From assembly GCA_907163375.1 (NCBI GenBank), contig CAJQUW010007086.1, positions 124,001 through 188,000 of the forward strand: DNA of 64,000 nucleotides. Reading direction: 5' to 3'. Below are positions 1-11,882 of this stretch, one piece after another. Both the position numbers and the translations under genes were made by a program. Below the pieces are notes generated by a model, which was not told the origin of the DNA, did not search any database, and saw nothing but the letters and a program-made list of their open reading frames with translations. Origin of the DNA: Prostheceraeus crozeri (lineage: Eukaryota; Platyhelminthes; Polycladida; Euryleptidae). The stretch's first letter is position 1, and each line of letters opens with the position of its first letter.

Positions 1-3
1 AAC

Positions 4-63
4 ACTTGATTCATTGTCGATCGATTTCGTATCGTTTATTGATACATCATCAGGGCATCAAGT
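4..63 (-). ncRNA. hammerhead-ribozyme-like fold of a Penelope-like element
   Basis: Read on the minus strand, this segment has the hammerhead core order: CTGATGA, a 5-bp stem II (gtatc/gatac, 7-nt loop), GAAA, then a self-complementary atcgat that could act as a dimeric stem III before a C cleavage position. The outer stem I pairs acttgat with atcaagt perfectly over 7 bp; the inner part of stem I has a mismatch and an internal loop. It lies 3' of the stop codon of the Penelope-like ORF. Penelope-like elements are known to carry hammerhead motifs in their terminal repeats. Activity is not shown, and the dimer geometry is my inference. Confidence 0.6.
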
Positions 64-273
64 CAAATCAGCAAAATGAGGTTTATATACAAATTAAAAT
101 GATCAAGTAAACACAGTTAAGAACGGCAAAATGAAATTTACAATAGAATGGAATGGAGAGGTAATTGCGCATTTACAATTACCTCTATGTAGTACAATTA
201 AAAGATATGCAACGGAACAGAAGAATCGCATTTGTTCAATAAATTATCAGTTTCATGCATTTTAATCAATATA

Positions 274-1670
274 CGAGGGGTGTTTGAAAAGTTCTGAAAC
301 TTTTTGCTCTATCATGTTCATCTGCTCTTTGCGATTAAGCTGTTGCACCTGTGGATGAAGTTCAATGATGAAGTTCAATACGTCCTTCAACTGCTGAGTA
401 AAGTTCAGCTAGAAAACAGTTCACTGCGTGCGGTCTTAATGCCTCGCTTGATTTCTCTCACCCTCATTTCTTGGCATAATCATGCAAGACGCAGAACAAA
501 ATCAACGATCTATCATTTTCTTCTTGTGGAAACGAGGCCTATCGGGAGCCGAGATACAGAGGCAGCTAAACGAGGTGTTCGACGACAAAGCCCTGTCAAA
601 AGCTACTGTGTTCGGATGGCTGGATTGCCTGAAGTCTGGTCGAGATAGTCTTGACGACGATCCTCGCAGTGGCCGACCTTCCACAGCAATGTCTGAGACC
701 TCTGTCAACGAAGTCAGGACAGTTTTGGAGGATGATAGGCGAGTTACTGTCCGCGATATTGCAGAAGAAGTTGGAATGTCGACAGAGCGTGTGCATCACA
801 TTCTTCACGAATAGCTACACATGCGTAAACTGTGCGCGAGATGGGTTCCTCGGCTTCTTGGTGCGGAATTAAAGGCGGAGCGAGTTCAGAAATGTGAAAT
901 CCTGAAACTGACGTTAGAAGAGTACGGTGACAATTTCTGGCGTCGTCTTGTGACAACAGACGAAACTTGGATCCCTTATTACAGCCCCGAAACAAAGGAG
1001 CAATCCAACCAATGGGTGACTTTTGGAGAAAAACCCCCACTGAAAGCCAAGGCCGTCCCTTCGGTGGGAAAAGTCATGATCACTGTCTTCTGGGACTGCG
1101 AAGGGATAATCTTCATCGACTATCTGCCCAAAGGAGAGACCATCAATGCTGACAGATGCGTCGTCAGCTTGGACGGTCTTCATCAAACTCTTTCGAGGAA
1201 ACGACCGGGCAAATTGCGTAACCGAGTCTTACTCCAGCATGACAATGTCAGACCGCACACCGCACGAAGAACATTGACGGCCCTGCGAGAGAAGAACTGG
1301 GAGCTCCTTCCTTATCCGCCTTATAGCCCGGACCTCGCTCCAAGTGATTATCATTTGTTCGGTCCCATGAAGAAGACTTTGCGAGGAAGAAAATTCGAAA
1401 ATTTGAAAGAGGTGAAAGCAGCTATCAATAACTGGATTCGTCAGACTCCTCAAAGCTGGTTTGCAGAAGGACTCCAGAAGTTACCCGAGCGATGGAGTAA
1501 GTGTATTAATGAAGATGGCTCATATTTTGAAAAATGACACTAACTAAAAAAATCATACTGCTATGAATATATTATGTTCCTAATTAAACGTTTTGTTTTG
1601 AACTTTTGATCGAAAGCAGCCATAAAACACAGAATTCAAAAAAGTCTCAGAACCTTTCAAGCACCCCTCG
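274..1670 (+). mobile_element. mariner DNA transposon with TIRs and TA duplication
   Basis: Imperfect 30-bp terminal inverted repeats lie at 274-303 (cgaggggtgtttgaaaa...) and 1641-1670. They are flanked by TA at 272-273 and TA at 1671-1672, the standard mariner target duplication. Length is about 1397 bp, normal for the family. Removing the element and one TA restores the Penelope-like frame across the junction on the minus strand, so the insertion point is certain. The TIRs differ at only a few positions. Confidence 0.95.
482..1537 (+). pseudogene. mariner transposase with one in-frame stop
   Basis: This 351-residue mariner transposase reads in a single frame. The N-terminal part (482-814) has paired helix-turn-helix motifs (GRPST linker). 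The C-terminal part (821-1537) carries the WVPRLL signature and the catalytic triad: TTDETW, HDNVRPH and YSPDLAPSDYHLF, with 34 residues between the last two Asp (DD34D). The two parts are in the same frame, separated by a single TAG at 812-814 just before the WVPRLL region. All three catalytic Asp remain, so one nonsense change is the only visible lesion. The start at 482 is the usual family start. Confidence 0.93.
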
Positions 1671-3177
1671 TAGATTCAGCTATGCGAGTGTGTTTAGTAC
1701 GGCAGACAATAGAAAATTCATTGGCTGTCGCTTTATGAATGTGCTTCGTCATTTCAGAATCTTGCGGTCTGCCTTTGATATGCTCATCAATACGAGTAAT
1801 CAGGTGTCTACGAGTCTCACCAAGGTAGTAACCCACCAAGGTCACCAAGGTCACATTGCCCACATTTGAATTTGTAAACAAAATTAGAGATGAGACTCGT
1901 AGGCACCGGATCTTTGTTGGGAAAGATACTGCGAGTTTTGATGGTTTTAAAAACTACGGAAAGTTTGTGGTTTTCTGGTAGGACACGGTTAACGACATGA
2001 ACAGTTTTCAATGTCTCCTTTTCTTTTTCTTTCACGTAAGGCAGCTTCCAAAAAGTGTAAGAAATATTCAAATTCGAATTTTGACCAGAGTTTTGCGAAA
2101 TAGCATTGTCAACTTTTTGTTTGATCTTGTTGATGAAATTTAGATTGTAGCCATTTTGCATAAATATAGACAGAATTTTTTCGAACGATTTTTCATAAAA
2201 ATGATTATTACTACAAAGATGCTTGGCACGATAAATCAGAGCCCTGATGGCAGCAGTTTTGTACCTGAACGGGGAGAAAGCCTCCTTCGGTGTATAAACA
2301 CCTGTGTTAAGTCGACTAAACTACCCACTCAGTTCCAAAACCATCATCAAGCTTGTGCACAACAACATCTAAAAAGCTTAGTTTTTTATCACTCTCAGTG
2401 TCCATTGTGAACTGAATATTCTTGTGATGAGTATTTAGATATTTCAAAAAGTTAGAAGCTTCGTCTTCATTTTTGAAGATGGCAAAAACATCAACGTAAC
2501 GACGGTAGTACAAAGCAGCACGATCAAATTTGCTCTCTATCATATTCATGGCAAACATGGCAAGAGTAGGAGCTAATTTTGAGCCCATAGCGACTCCATC
2601 ATGTTGAGTGTACAACTTTCCGTTAAATTGAAACAGAACATCTTTGCAGGCTAGATTCAATAATGTTTCCAAGGTGATGCGGCTGATAGGAAAATTGCCG
2701 AAGTCAATCAAACCACTAATATGGTCTATCGTGTCTCTCAAAGGGACGTTAGTGAATAGGCTTTGAACATCATAAGACACCATGTAACTTTCAGATGTAT
2801 TCAGATTTCTCAGAGTCGACAAACTCAAAGCTATCTTTGAGATTGTAGTGTTTGGGAATGAACGGCTTTAAAAGTCGATCGAGCCAACTGCTAAGCTTAG
2901 AACAATAAGCATCTGTCATGCTTAAAATAGGGTGAAAAAGCGGATTCGTTTTGGATTTGTGAACCTTTGCAAGGCCATAGAGCCTAGCGGGTTGAGAACC
3001 GCAACTGCGAATCTGAGAATACTGATGGTCAGAAATAGAACCATCGGACTTCAACAGCAAGAGCTTGCGGTTGAATTTTTCCTCAGTAAGAATAAAGGGA
3101 TCTTTAGGGTTTTGCAATATTTTAATTTTTGGTCGTACAGCGTACAAAGCATAAACCCTCTGTCCATTCATCATCAC

Positions 3178-4050
3178 CTTGCCCCTCTATAAATCACAGC
3201 CGCACTATGCAAAACATCTCGCACACATACACACAACTTTGACATTAGGAGACTTTTAGATCGCCCCGCCATTTTTGGGGAGCTCATCCGACACTGGGAA
3301 CGAGCAATCAACCCGCCCTGACGCCCCTCTGATGGGTCGCCAACATCACCGCCACCAATAGTGACATCACAAATTGCTACCGACAACATAAGGGGGTGAC
3401 TACTTTTTATCCGAAGATGGAGGACATTTTGAACATTTGCTGTAAATACCAAAATCTCATGATAATCATAATGTAGCATTGTAAGTCGCTCTAACATTGA
3501 AATTTAAAGAGTAATGATCAAATCGCTTCTTCGGTACATCAAATATTCAAAGGGGTGCTTTCACTTGACATAAAGTTTGACATTGCACATAAGCATAGGC
3601 CCATTTTCCTACTTCTTTGTTTGATACCATGCCACACAAATTTTTGCTTGAAATCAGTAAACGGGTAGCTTTGATCGATGGATGTGACAATCTATACGTA
3701 TGTGAAGTTAACGGAACCACCCAAAGGAAACACCTTCATCTTTAAACCTGAATCTCTCAATAACGAATGCTAATCTGTGGAATACAATTGTTGATTTTGA
3801 AGCTGATTGTACAGCAATCGCCTGCCTGAAGGAACCAATCGCAAAATCGGACACCAAGATTGCGAGGCACTGTAGGATTTTTCCTCTAATTATGGCTCTA
3901 TTCCTCACTGTTTGAAGCAATTTCAAGACCGCAAGTTTAATCCGTCTCAAGCCAAACAGCTGATTGATGATGTCGGTGTGATTTTGATTCCATAATTAGG
4001 TTGGAACACATTCCTTTAAAGAACACCGGATTCGACAACCTGGTTGAGGA
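3178..4050. other. no recognisable gene
   Basis: Between the Penelope-like coding sequence and the hAT remnant I see only short open frames without family motifs. Part may be lost 5' sequence of the Penelope-like element or of the downstream hAT. Confidence 0.4.
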
Positions 4051-4074
4051 CTTTGAAGGATATTCATTGTAAGA

Positions 4075-4230
4075 ACTGTTGTTATTGTCAACATTTCCAG
4101 CTACCTCCTCCGACGTTGAAAGAGTTTTCAAATATAAAAGGATTTATGAGGAGTAATCGTAATAGTATGACTGAATGAAAACGCTTGCATGCACTGTGTA
4201 TTAGAAGCAAACACCAAGTCATGACAGATA
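4075..4230 (+). pseudogene. hAT transposase C-terminal (dimerisation) remnant
   Basis: The plus strand encodes ATSSDVERVF, followed with small frame changes by RIYEE, RNSMTE and a LHALCIRSK-like stretch. This is the conserved order of the hAT C-terminal dimerisation region (SxxxERxFS, then R..M, then LxxxxxRSN). Stops and frameshifts break it. No terminal repeats could be assigned, so the extent of the parent element is unknown. Confidence 0.6.
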
Positions 4231-5433
4231 ATTTACCATTTACACATAGGCTACATACATTTCTTACTATATTTTAGCTACTCCTATGATCAGAATGTTA
4301 TTGTATTAACAGTTTTTGTATAAAATTACTTTTCAAGCGCATTTTTATAAGCATAAAGCGATCATTTCTTAATGCATATTTGGTCGGCCCTGCCGATGAC
4401 CCAAAAATGATAGCGGCTGATAATTTCGTTCACCAGCTGTTGTATTACAGCCCTCACTGCATCGGTCGATGCATCGACAGGCTTAATTTCTCATTTGAAT
4501 GTGGATTAACAAGGATAGCAACTTTTTCTGTGGAGGGCTTTGGAAACTTGTCGACTGCTGTGACTTTATGGGATAGAGGACTAGTACCTCAACAACTGAC
4601 AAGATGCTCAAGGAAATCAAGTTCTGAGGCTAAACTGTCATTTAGATGGTTTAACAACTGGACCATTTTCATGAAGTCGCTCAAAAATTTGAAGTAAAAT
4701 GTGTTCCCAACGATAAACAACGAAGGAAATAGAGGAAAAAAGGAAAATGTCATTTCAAGCACATCGTGTAATTTATGCATTTTCGTCTAGTTGACGCTTC
4801 GTGTACATTGTACATCAATTGAATAAATTCGCCTTGTCCCATATGACTTACCTGGTCAAGTTCCATTTCATTTTGCTTGTAATACATATTATATTTAAAA
4901 TATTCAACGTAGAGGTTTTGCATAGTTATAACAGGTAAAGTTATGACACACGTGAGACGCTACAAATCAATTGCACAAGGAGAAATTTTTGATTCAACTT
5001 TTGTTGTCACGACTTTTGCTGAGGAAAGGTTGCAATGTTGAAATGCTGACATTGAACACATCAAATTTGGCTAGACAAAGGCTGTCGGTAAGGAATGCTA
5101 TTCTTGTCGGATTGCTGAAATCTTAATTTGCAAACTGCATATGAATGTCAGTGGCCAATTGTTGAGCAAAATTTGTTCAAAAAAAAGAAACAAAGCTAAT
5201 GACTTCCAACAGAGATGACATTTCGTCCATTTGATGGGTTTCGGTCACCCAAGCCATTGATGCGAAGGAGGCGCTTGTTTTTTCTCATCTATTTTTCGCT
5301 TGTTGCAAGAGTATGAGTCTAACTAGCGTAATTTCAAAGCTGTCGATTCATTTTTTGCTGCTGAAGTTATGAAATCAGCTAATCTTGCAGAAGGAATTGA
5401 TTGTCATCCTTGATTTTACGAAGAGAGAACTGA
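4231..5433. other. no recognisable gene
   Basis: AT-rich sequence with scattered stops. I see no motif, TIR pair or splice-flanked open frame that I can support. Some of it may belong to the decayed hAT ending near 4230. Confidence 0.4.
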
Positions 5434-7341
5434 CAGGGATGGTCCGCTCCGATGATCAATTTCTCACATCACATAACATTGAATTTCTCATAATTTCTCA
5501 CGTCACAAAATAACAAATTTCTCACATCAAATGATGGCGAATTTCTCTCAACGCCGATAACAATGATAAAGTAATCAAACCTGTGTTTGAAATACTCATG
5601 AGTCATGCAACAGAACAAGTCATGCAACATTCGTCTTGAAACCAGATATGATTATTGGTTCCAAATATTGGACACAGACCCAAGTTGAAATTAAGGCTTG
5701 AAGGAGGGAACATTACGCAAACTATTATATGCAATTCGAGTAATTTGATAATGACTAGCATACAACATTATTGCACTGGCATGCGAGTATTATGTACTAG
5801 TAGGCCTACTATTTGATTATTATATAATGCAGTTTTGTAATATCTGTATGAGCAACCTCATGACTAATTTTCAAACGCAGGCATTGTGAATATTTCCAAT
5901 GTTATCTTATGATATAAACTTATTAGCACAATATTTTTAAGCTTGATTAATGGTGTGATATCTGCACTCTACAGGACTATACATTGATGGTATATTCCAA
6001 CGTTTCAGAATATCTAGACCATGATGTAGCTTCAGTTTACATCCATAAATCAACTTACGGCAAAATGAGAGTCATGCTTTCATCAGTTGTAGTATTAAGC
6101 GCTTGGATCGGGTGCTTGACGCTTGGATGACATATTTGTTTTGCGATCGTTAATAAGACAGGAAACTTGGGTCTCAATGGGTCCGGCCTCAGACTCAACA
6201 GGGAACAAAAAAAATGTTGGATTCGAGGCCCAAGTAATCTGCTACAGACAATTCAATGCTTTGAATATCATTCCCTTAAGCCATAATTTGTCAATAATGC
6301 AACCATCGCTTGAGGTCTTATCTATCTTTGTACACTTGCTTCAACTGCTCTTAATTGATTTCTATTTGTTTGTGAACCTTTTGATTCAAAAAATTAAATT
6401 CATAATAATGAGGCAAAGCACAGAAGAATACTAACGCAATACTCAGTACTGCGCATGTACATAAGTTTCAATACCTTCTCCCGTGCCCAAACCGGCAGAC
6501 GCAGTAAACACACTGGTGAATTTTATTTTCGCCGACGATCGGTTCTGGATCGCCCGGCCGGTACTCTTACTCATGCTTACACGATGTAATCGTCTAAGTC
6601 ATCTTGTTCATCGAGACAGTGTGCACAACGCTCATTCCTCACAGTCTACATTTGCAATGCATGAAGTACTTTCTTCCAGCTGATGCAGTTCTTCATTCAA
6701 AGCTCTACTCTTTTTGTTGAGAAAACGGACGGATTCACTTCAATGGATCATGATAGATAACTCGTCACCACTGATCGCATGGAAGCACGTCTTCATGATG
6801 AAGCAACGCTTGTTTTTTTACTCGAGTTTAGGCTTTCTTGATGAGGACAGGTGCTGTGAGAATACGCTGATGCTAGACAGAGTGCTAAGGTCGAACTTAG
6901 ATCCATAGCAAAAAGCAAGGAAAATGTCCTAAATAGGGCTGTTTATTGTCTAAATAGTAGGAATTTTTGGTGGATTATGCTATGTTCTCAGTTGATATGT
7001 CCAAATAAAGCTGGGTGTCCTACTTATAGCCCCTCCAATAGGGAAGCATGCGGATTTCCAGCCTTTTGCAAATTAATATAGGCTACATGTAGAAGGAAAA
7101 CTGATACTCAACCGATGTAATGAAAGGAAGAAAAAAATTTGGATTGTGTTGATCATCAACCTTAAAACCAAGCACTCTATGATAGTTGCAGAGATGTTGA
7201 TCTGATACAATGTTATAATCGGATAGAACTGAAGCCAAATTTTCTCAGAAAGATACATTTCTCACACATCTTTCCCTGTTTCTCACAATTTCTCACACTC
7301 AACCTAATTTCTCACGTTTTCTCGCATGCGGACCATCCCTG
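5434..7341. mobile_element. hAT-like non-autonomous element with ATTTCTCAC subterminal repeats
   Basis: The ends are perfect 14-bp inverted repeats: cagggatggtccgc at 5434 and its complement ending at 7341. The flanks gaactga (5427-5433) and gaactgc (7342-7348) look like a target duplication with one change. Just inside each end are several copies of aatttctcac (about 5458-5550 and 7230-7320), in the same orientation at both ends. No transposase is recognisable; open frames such as 6123-6434 resemble nothing I know. CAG-type ends and a 7-8 bp duplication point to the hAT superfamily. Confidence 0.75.
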
Positions 7342-7801
7342 GAACTGCAACTCGACTTGAGCGAATCATACTTTTGGCTGTGATGATCAAAACGATGTTT
7401 ATTTGATTTGAATTGCATTTTCAGTTTCGGACGTCATGCTCCAAGCATCCGAATTGCAGCGTCAGACTCACCGATGCAACAGCAGTCAGAACGCTTGATC
7501 TATTTCAGACATTAAAAAGTAAACAATTTTTGAAATACAGTTTGAAGAAAGTCGATAACTGTAGATAGATAGCACATAACTGATCACACATCGTCAATGA
7601 GGAACAGTGACATGAACATTATGGATATTGAAGTTCATAGACTTCTCAGAATAGTCAAGATTCGATGGTGCCACAACGCTGAATTTCATAGATTGTTTTC
7701 TTGCAGAAATGTGATTCCATTAGGATTTTTGCAGGATTTCTGTATTCACAAATTATTTACAATTCGTAATGGCGTTGTTCACTTTTCATTTTCTTGCTCA
7801 T

Positions 7802-8550
7802 TAGTCCGGGAGCTAGCGTGAAGTTGTGCAGGGAACGAGGTAATACATAAAACTTTCACATAGCATAGTACACCTCTAACCTACTGCAAAACTTCGCGTC
7901 TGCCGGATCAGATCATTTGCTTTTCAGGAATAGAGAGGATAACACAATCCTATGTATTTCCAGTGGTAAAATTGTGACATTTAAGGTGTTGACTCCATTT
8001 TTTCGAATTTTTGCTCATAAAAGTTACACAAATTGGTATTTTGTTGAACTGGTTATTATAGAAATCATCCACAGATCATGATCTTTCAAATGAGTTATCA
8101 TTCAGTGACAGAGGATGAAGTAAAGTGTACAAACAGACACTTTTCGTTGGTGTAACTGCAAATTTTAACATAGAAATTTCAGGAAAATTGTTGATATACT
8201 TTAACGAAAAGTGTCTGTTTGTACACTTTACTTCATCCTCTGTCACTGAATGATAACTCATTTGAAAGATCATGATCTGTAGATGATTTCTATTATAACC
8301 ATTGCAACAAAACATGCCAATTGTGTATCATTTCTATGAGAAAAAATTCGAAAAAATGGAGTCAACACCTTAAATGTCACAATTTTACCACTGGAAATAC
8401 ATAGGATTTTGTTATCCTGTCTATTTCTTAAAAGCAAATGATCTGATCCGGCAGACGCGAAGTTTTGCAGTAGGTTAGAGGTGTACTATGCTGTGAAAAT
8501 TTTATGTACTACCTCGTTCCCTGCACAAGTTCGCGCTAGCTCCCGGACTA
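7802..8550. mobile_element. fold-back element: two long inverted arms around a 52-bp spacer
   Basis: The arms at 7802-8150 and 8203-8550 are inverted copies of each other over nearly their whole length with scattered mismatches. The outer ends are tagtccgggagctagcg and its complement. The 3-bp cat on both sides (7799-7801, 8551-8553) could be a short target duplication. No coding capacity is recognised; open frames inside the arms are mirror artefacts. A diverged end of the same kind is seen at 43741-43782. Confidence 0.8.
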
Positions 8551-8553
8551 CAT

Positions 8554-9690
8554 GGCAATTGGTAACGCATCACATGTGATTCACTCTGACTGATACCTAC
8601 CTAGTAAAAAATATTGTGCTTTTTACTCTATTGTTGACTATAACCGAAATATGCGGCAAGCAACAAACGGTTACATTGTTGGAGGAGTGTTGTTGGTTGT
8701 TACTCGGATAAATATTTAACCACAATATTTTGAAGCAATTAGTGACGGCTTGTGAGCTTCTGCTGCATTGTTCAACTAATGTTATTCAAATGCTCCTCCA
8801 ACCGTTCAAAAGAACTTCCGCATTTTATGTCGCATCGCACGTCAATAATAGAAAAAGAACTTTGTACAATCTTGACTCCCAGTCAGAGTGACACACGAGT
8901 TTAACAGTCTCCGAATAAACCTAAACTGCAGGGATGATAATGGGGGAGCGGGGGAACGGCGCAGAAAACAAAAACGGCGGAATTATTGGCACCACGCGGA
9001 ATTCCGCAGATCAGCATATTAGTGATTCTTGAAACCAGAAAGTATCAAGTGGACACTGCCAACGAAATATCTTGCCAAATTCTTAATCAACGATACGTCT
9101 GCTAGAAATGGACTTCTATACAATCTAAGACACTTGTGCAAATTATTTTCGTAGGAAGCACAGTAAGAAATCCCTGCACATCAGAATGTCAAAACATCTC
9201 TTTACAGTCATCGGTATTCAAACATCTCAAATCATGCTGCTAAAGTGCATCATTAGTTGATTGACAGTATTACTCTGACATCATCAACCTGCACTTCAGA
9301 GAAACAGTGACAACATGATCTCAATGATCCACTGACAAAATAGATCAATGCAGTGACAACCAGCATGAAAGATTACTAAATCTGTGCTGCTCTTCAGCTT
9401 TTAGCCCTAGGAAATTTTTTTTTTATTTATTTTGTCCGCTGATGCGATTTTCCCGTTCTGCGAAATAATTCAAAAGCAATAAAATTGTCTTAGACCCCCA
9501 TCGTTTGTACATACATGTGCATGGCACATAGGTTTCTATAGCAGCTACAGCAGTAAGGTAAATTTCATCAACTAAAACTGTCAGCATCATGCTGCTGAAG
9601 GAGATCCATCGAGATACTATTACCACGTCGCCTTCTAATAACAACCTAATTGCAATTATATTTCTTTTCCTTTGTTGAATGGAAGACCGG
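8554..9690. other. no recognisable gene
   Basis: Nothing supportable on either strand. A CAGGG-type motif at about 8932 has no inverted partner nearby. Confidence 0.4.
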
Positions 9691-9697
9691 CATAGCC

Positions 9698-9705
9698 TAT
9701 ATAAA
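9698..9705 (+). promoter_or_regulatory. possible TATA box
   Basis: The sequence tatataaa is preceded by a less AT-rich stretch. It lies about 60 bp upstream of two ATGs (9766 and 9789) and of a consensus splice donor near 9864. The spacing fits a TATA promoter driving a short first exon. TATA-like strings are common in AT-rich DNA, so this is weak. Confidence 0.25.
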
Positions 9706-9765
9706 CATCCAGCTTGAGGTCAGTGTCGTCAATAGAATCACAGGGTCAGACAATACGAAGACACA

Positions 9766-9863
9766 ATGAATCAAAAAAATAAGCAGAAATGCAAAAGGAA
9801 ATTTCTGACTTTAACGAGTGCACTCAGTATGGTATGCACGATGCGCCATCTCCTTACATCGAC
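9766..9863 (+). CDS. possible first exon of an unidentified gene
   Basis: The frame from the ATG at 9789 begins MQKEISDFNECTQYGM and remains open through a consensus donor gac|gtaagt at about 9863/9864. The ATG at 9766 is in a different frame and reaches the same donor. A TATA-like box lies upstream. I recognise no family and find no downstream exon I can link to it. It may be chance. Confidence 0.2.
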
Positions 9864-9974
9864 GTAAGTAGCGGCATAAGAGACACGTTCCCTGCGAACA
9901 CGCAGATCCTAGCGTGCGTAGATGAAGTAGGCAGAATAGAATCGGGACACTTTCAGGCATTGTTATTGCAATAA

Positions 9975-11553
9975 CACACTGTGCACGCGTAAGCTTCGCA
10001 TTTGCATCGTTCGTCCTGAAAGCGCTTATAGAAATTTTACAAAAGCATTCCGAAAAAACCTTATTTAGATAATATTATGATTAACCATTATCGCCTGAGA
10101 CCTGCTCCTGCAGCATTTATTATATGCGTAAGTATTATAGGTAGTGTTATTGAATGAGGTGAGGCACATGTTTATCAAACGATTCCAGAAAATAGATAAA
10201 CATCGATCACAGCTTGAACAGAACATCTTGTTCTATCAGTGCAAGAAGCCATGTTATGCAAATTTAATTTTCAGTGATTCAAAGTCATTATATTTGTGTC
10301 AGATAACTTTCAATGTATGCAAAACATCCTTTGAAATGCTATGCGTGAACACTGTATGATGACAAAAAGATCGATTTCCAATAGATTTCTACGGAATAAA
10401 AATTTTACAGTGCTTTTCAGATAGAAACAAAATTTCATAATCTCCTTACTCTTGAAACGTTTAAAACATTTTAATTGAATTTCGATTATACATCAATGTT
10501 GACGATGTTGACTTATTAACTATAAAATGTGATGTTGCTGATTTTCACATCGCTTAAACATGTATGAATTCTGATAAGTTCAGCCTTCAAAGGTCTACCA
10601 AAATTGAAGCATTGTACCACATCTTTGTGTTCTTCCACGATGTATTGCTAATAATGAATTTATGCAAAAATTTCATTCACATAATCGGAAACGAAGATAT
10701 AGCTCATGATGCCTATCGCAAAAATCATGAAGAGACGGTGTTAGTCACTTCCTTGAATGAATAATGGAGCTTCTGCAGCTTACAGCTTTTTATGGCTTAT
10801 AAATATGGCTTTTTATTACCTGAAACTAATGGCTCTTTTTACTTGAAGTGTTGATGTACGAATATGTTTTTCTGGCCAGCTGAAACAAAAATGCTTCATA
10901 TCTTTCTCTGATGTCTTTCCGTCAAAGGCTGGTCTCATTTTTTAGACCTCAAAACACAGTTTAAATTCCGTATTTCATCCATAATGTTGCCTTGCAAACA
11001 TCAAAGAAATCCATGAACACTTATCTGCGTCTTGGTGTCGAACATGCTCTTTGGGTTATGCCACTAGTTGATTGCTTGGGCAAATTACTTCTTCTAAAGA
11101 CCTAGCAACGTAAGCAAAGCGAAAAATCTTTCCAGTGTTTCGGCATAAAAATTACCAAAATTTTAATCTCGGCTTTGTTTAAACGTAGAAGTGCCATCAT
11201 CATCATGCAATTTTTCGCAATAGCTAAGTGTCGATTATCCACGCGTTATGATGAAATCTAGTGCAACAGAGCTTAAATCTTTGACAAAATTCATCTAGTT
11301 CATTCGATTTTTCCACATACATACATCCACAACCCTCTCCACTCAGCCCACCTAGTCATTTATGAAGATAGATTATGAGTGTAGTTAGAGGATGAATTTC
11401 CCAATTATTGCACGAAGATGAGCAATCTGGGAGCAAATCTGAAGTATGTCAGTGTTTTCGGATAATTTTATCATGTAGATTTTAGGGCATAGGTCTACTC
11501 ATGTAAGACACTGCAAGTTGTCTTCATCAATATTGAAATAAATATTTGCCAAT
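9975..11553. other. no recognisable gene
   Basis: Short open frames (for example 10144-10359 and 10564-10764) show no motifs, splice context or repeat structure that I can defend. Confidence 0.4.
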
Positions 11554-11590
11554 GATAAATGAATTGAAACAATTGTGCCTGTTTGTAATT

Positions 11591-11882
11591 TTATAAATAA
11601 AAAGCGCACAGAATGCTTTCGAAGTCATAATAAAGTTTATTGAAATTAGGAAGAAAAATGTAAACCTGACGTGTTTGGACTGGTCTTGTCAAAGGTAACC
11701 CAGCATGTGAAATTACATTGAAAGATAGACATTTTTTAAGAAGGAGAAAGTTGAGATACAGGTCAACACGCGATAGCAGCGGCAGACTGTGAGTCACCCG
11801 ATTACCATGGCAAGCGAAGATTAATCACATGGTCCTTTTGCTTGCACAGGTTGGGATTATCACGTCTAATAAACAATGCCTC
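11591..11882 (-). repeat. left arm of Penelope inverted repeat
   Basis: Reverse complement of 13116-13407, same length, about two mismatches seen by eye. It includes the antisense of the last 26 or so codons of the ORF plus the 3' untranslated tail. Confidence 0.95.

Larger units (their letters stand above)
1..3177 (-). mobile_element. decayed Penelope-like retroelement (copy 1), interrupted by a mariner
   Basis: The minus strand holds the C-terminal two thirds of a Penelope-like polyprotein followed by a 3' tail with a hammerhead-like motif. The left end runs to or past position 1, and the right limit is taken where recognisable coding sequence stops. A mariner occupies 274-1670. The coding sequence has several frameshifts and a damaged RT active site, so this is an old, dead copy. 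It is far more diverged than the second copy at 11567-13407. Confidence 0.85.
198..3177 (-). pseudogene. Penelope-like reverse transcriptase / GIY-YIG endonuclease, broken
   Basis: In reading order (minus), the RT fingers at 3177-2791 contain the ARLYGLAKVHK motif. A frameshift near 2815 leads to 2828-2316, with SYDVQSLFTNVPL and DGVAMGSKLAP. Another shift leads to the connector and the GIY-YIG domain (2161-1657), with FVYKFKCGQC then YYLGETRRHL. The catalytic YVDD reads YVDV, so one Asp is lost. A short tandem gtcaccaag duplication at about 1837-1857 marks a frameshift inside the GIY-YIG domain. The reading frame is cut at 1671 by the mariner and resumes at 271, ending at TAA 198-200 with a typical Penelope tail (RIAES, then 20-odd residues to PLHIF). 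No complete product is possible. Confidence 0.85.

Noticed and set aside
304..1453. Several further open frames overlapping the mariner
   Set aside because: They are other-frame shadows of the GC-richer transposase gene.
5458..7320. aatttctcac arrays as a CRISPR-like or satellite array
   Set aside because: Irregular spacing, two clusters confined to the inner ends of one TIR-bounded element, in a eukaryotic context.
8076..8315. 79-residue minus-strand frame in the fold-back
   Set aside because: It spans the arm and spacer of a near-palindrome and has no recognisable motif.
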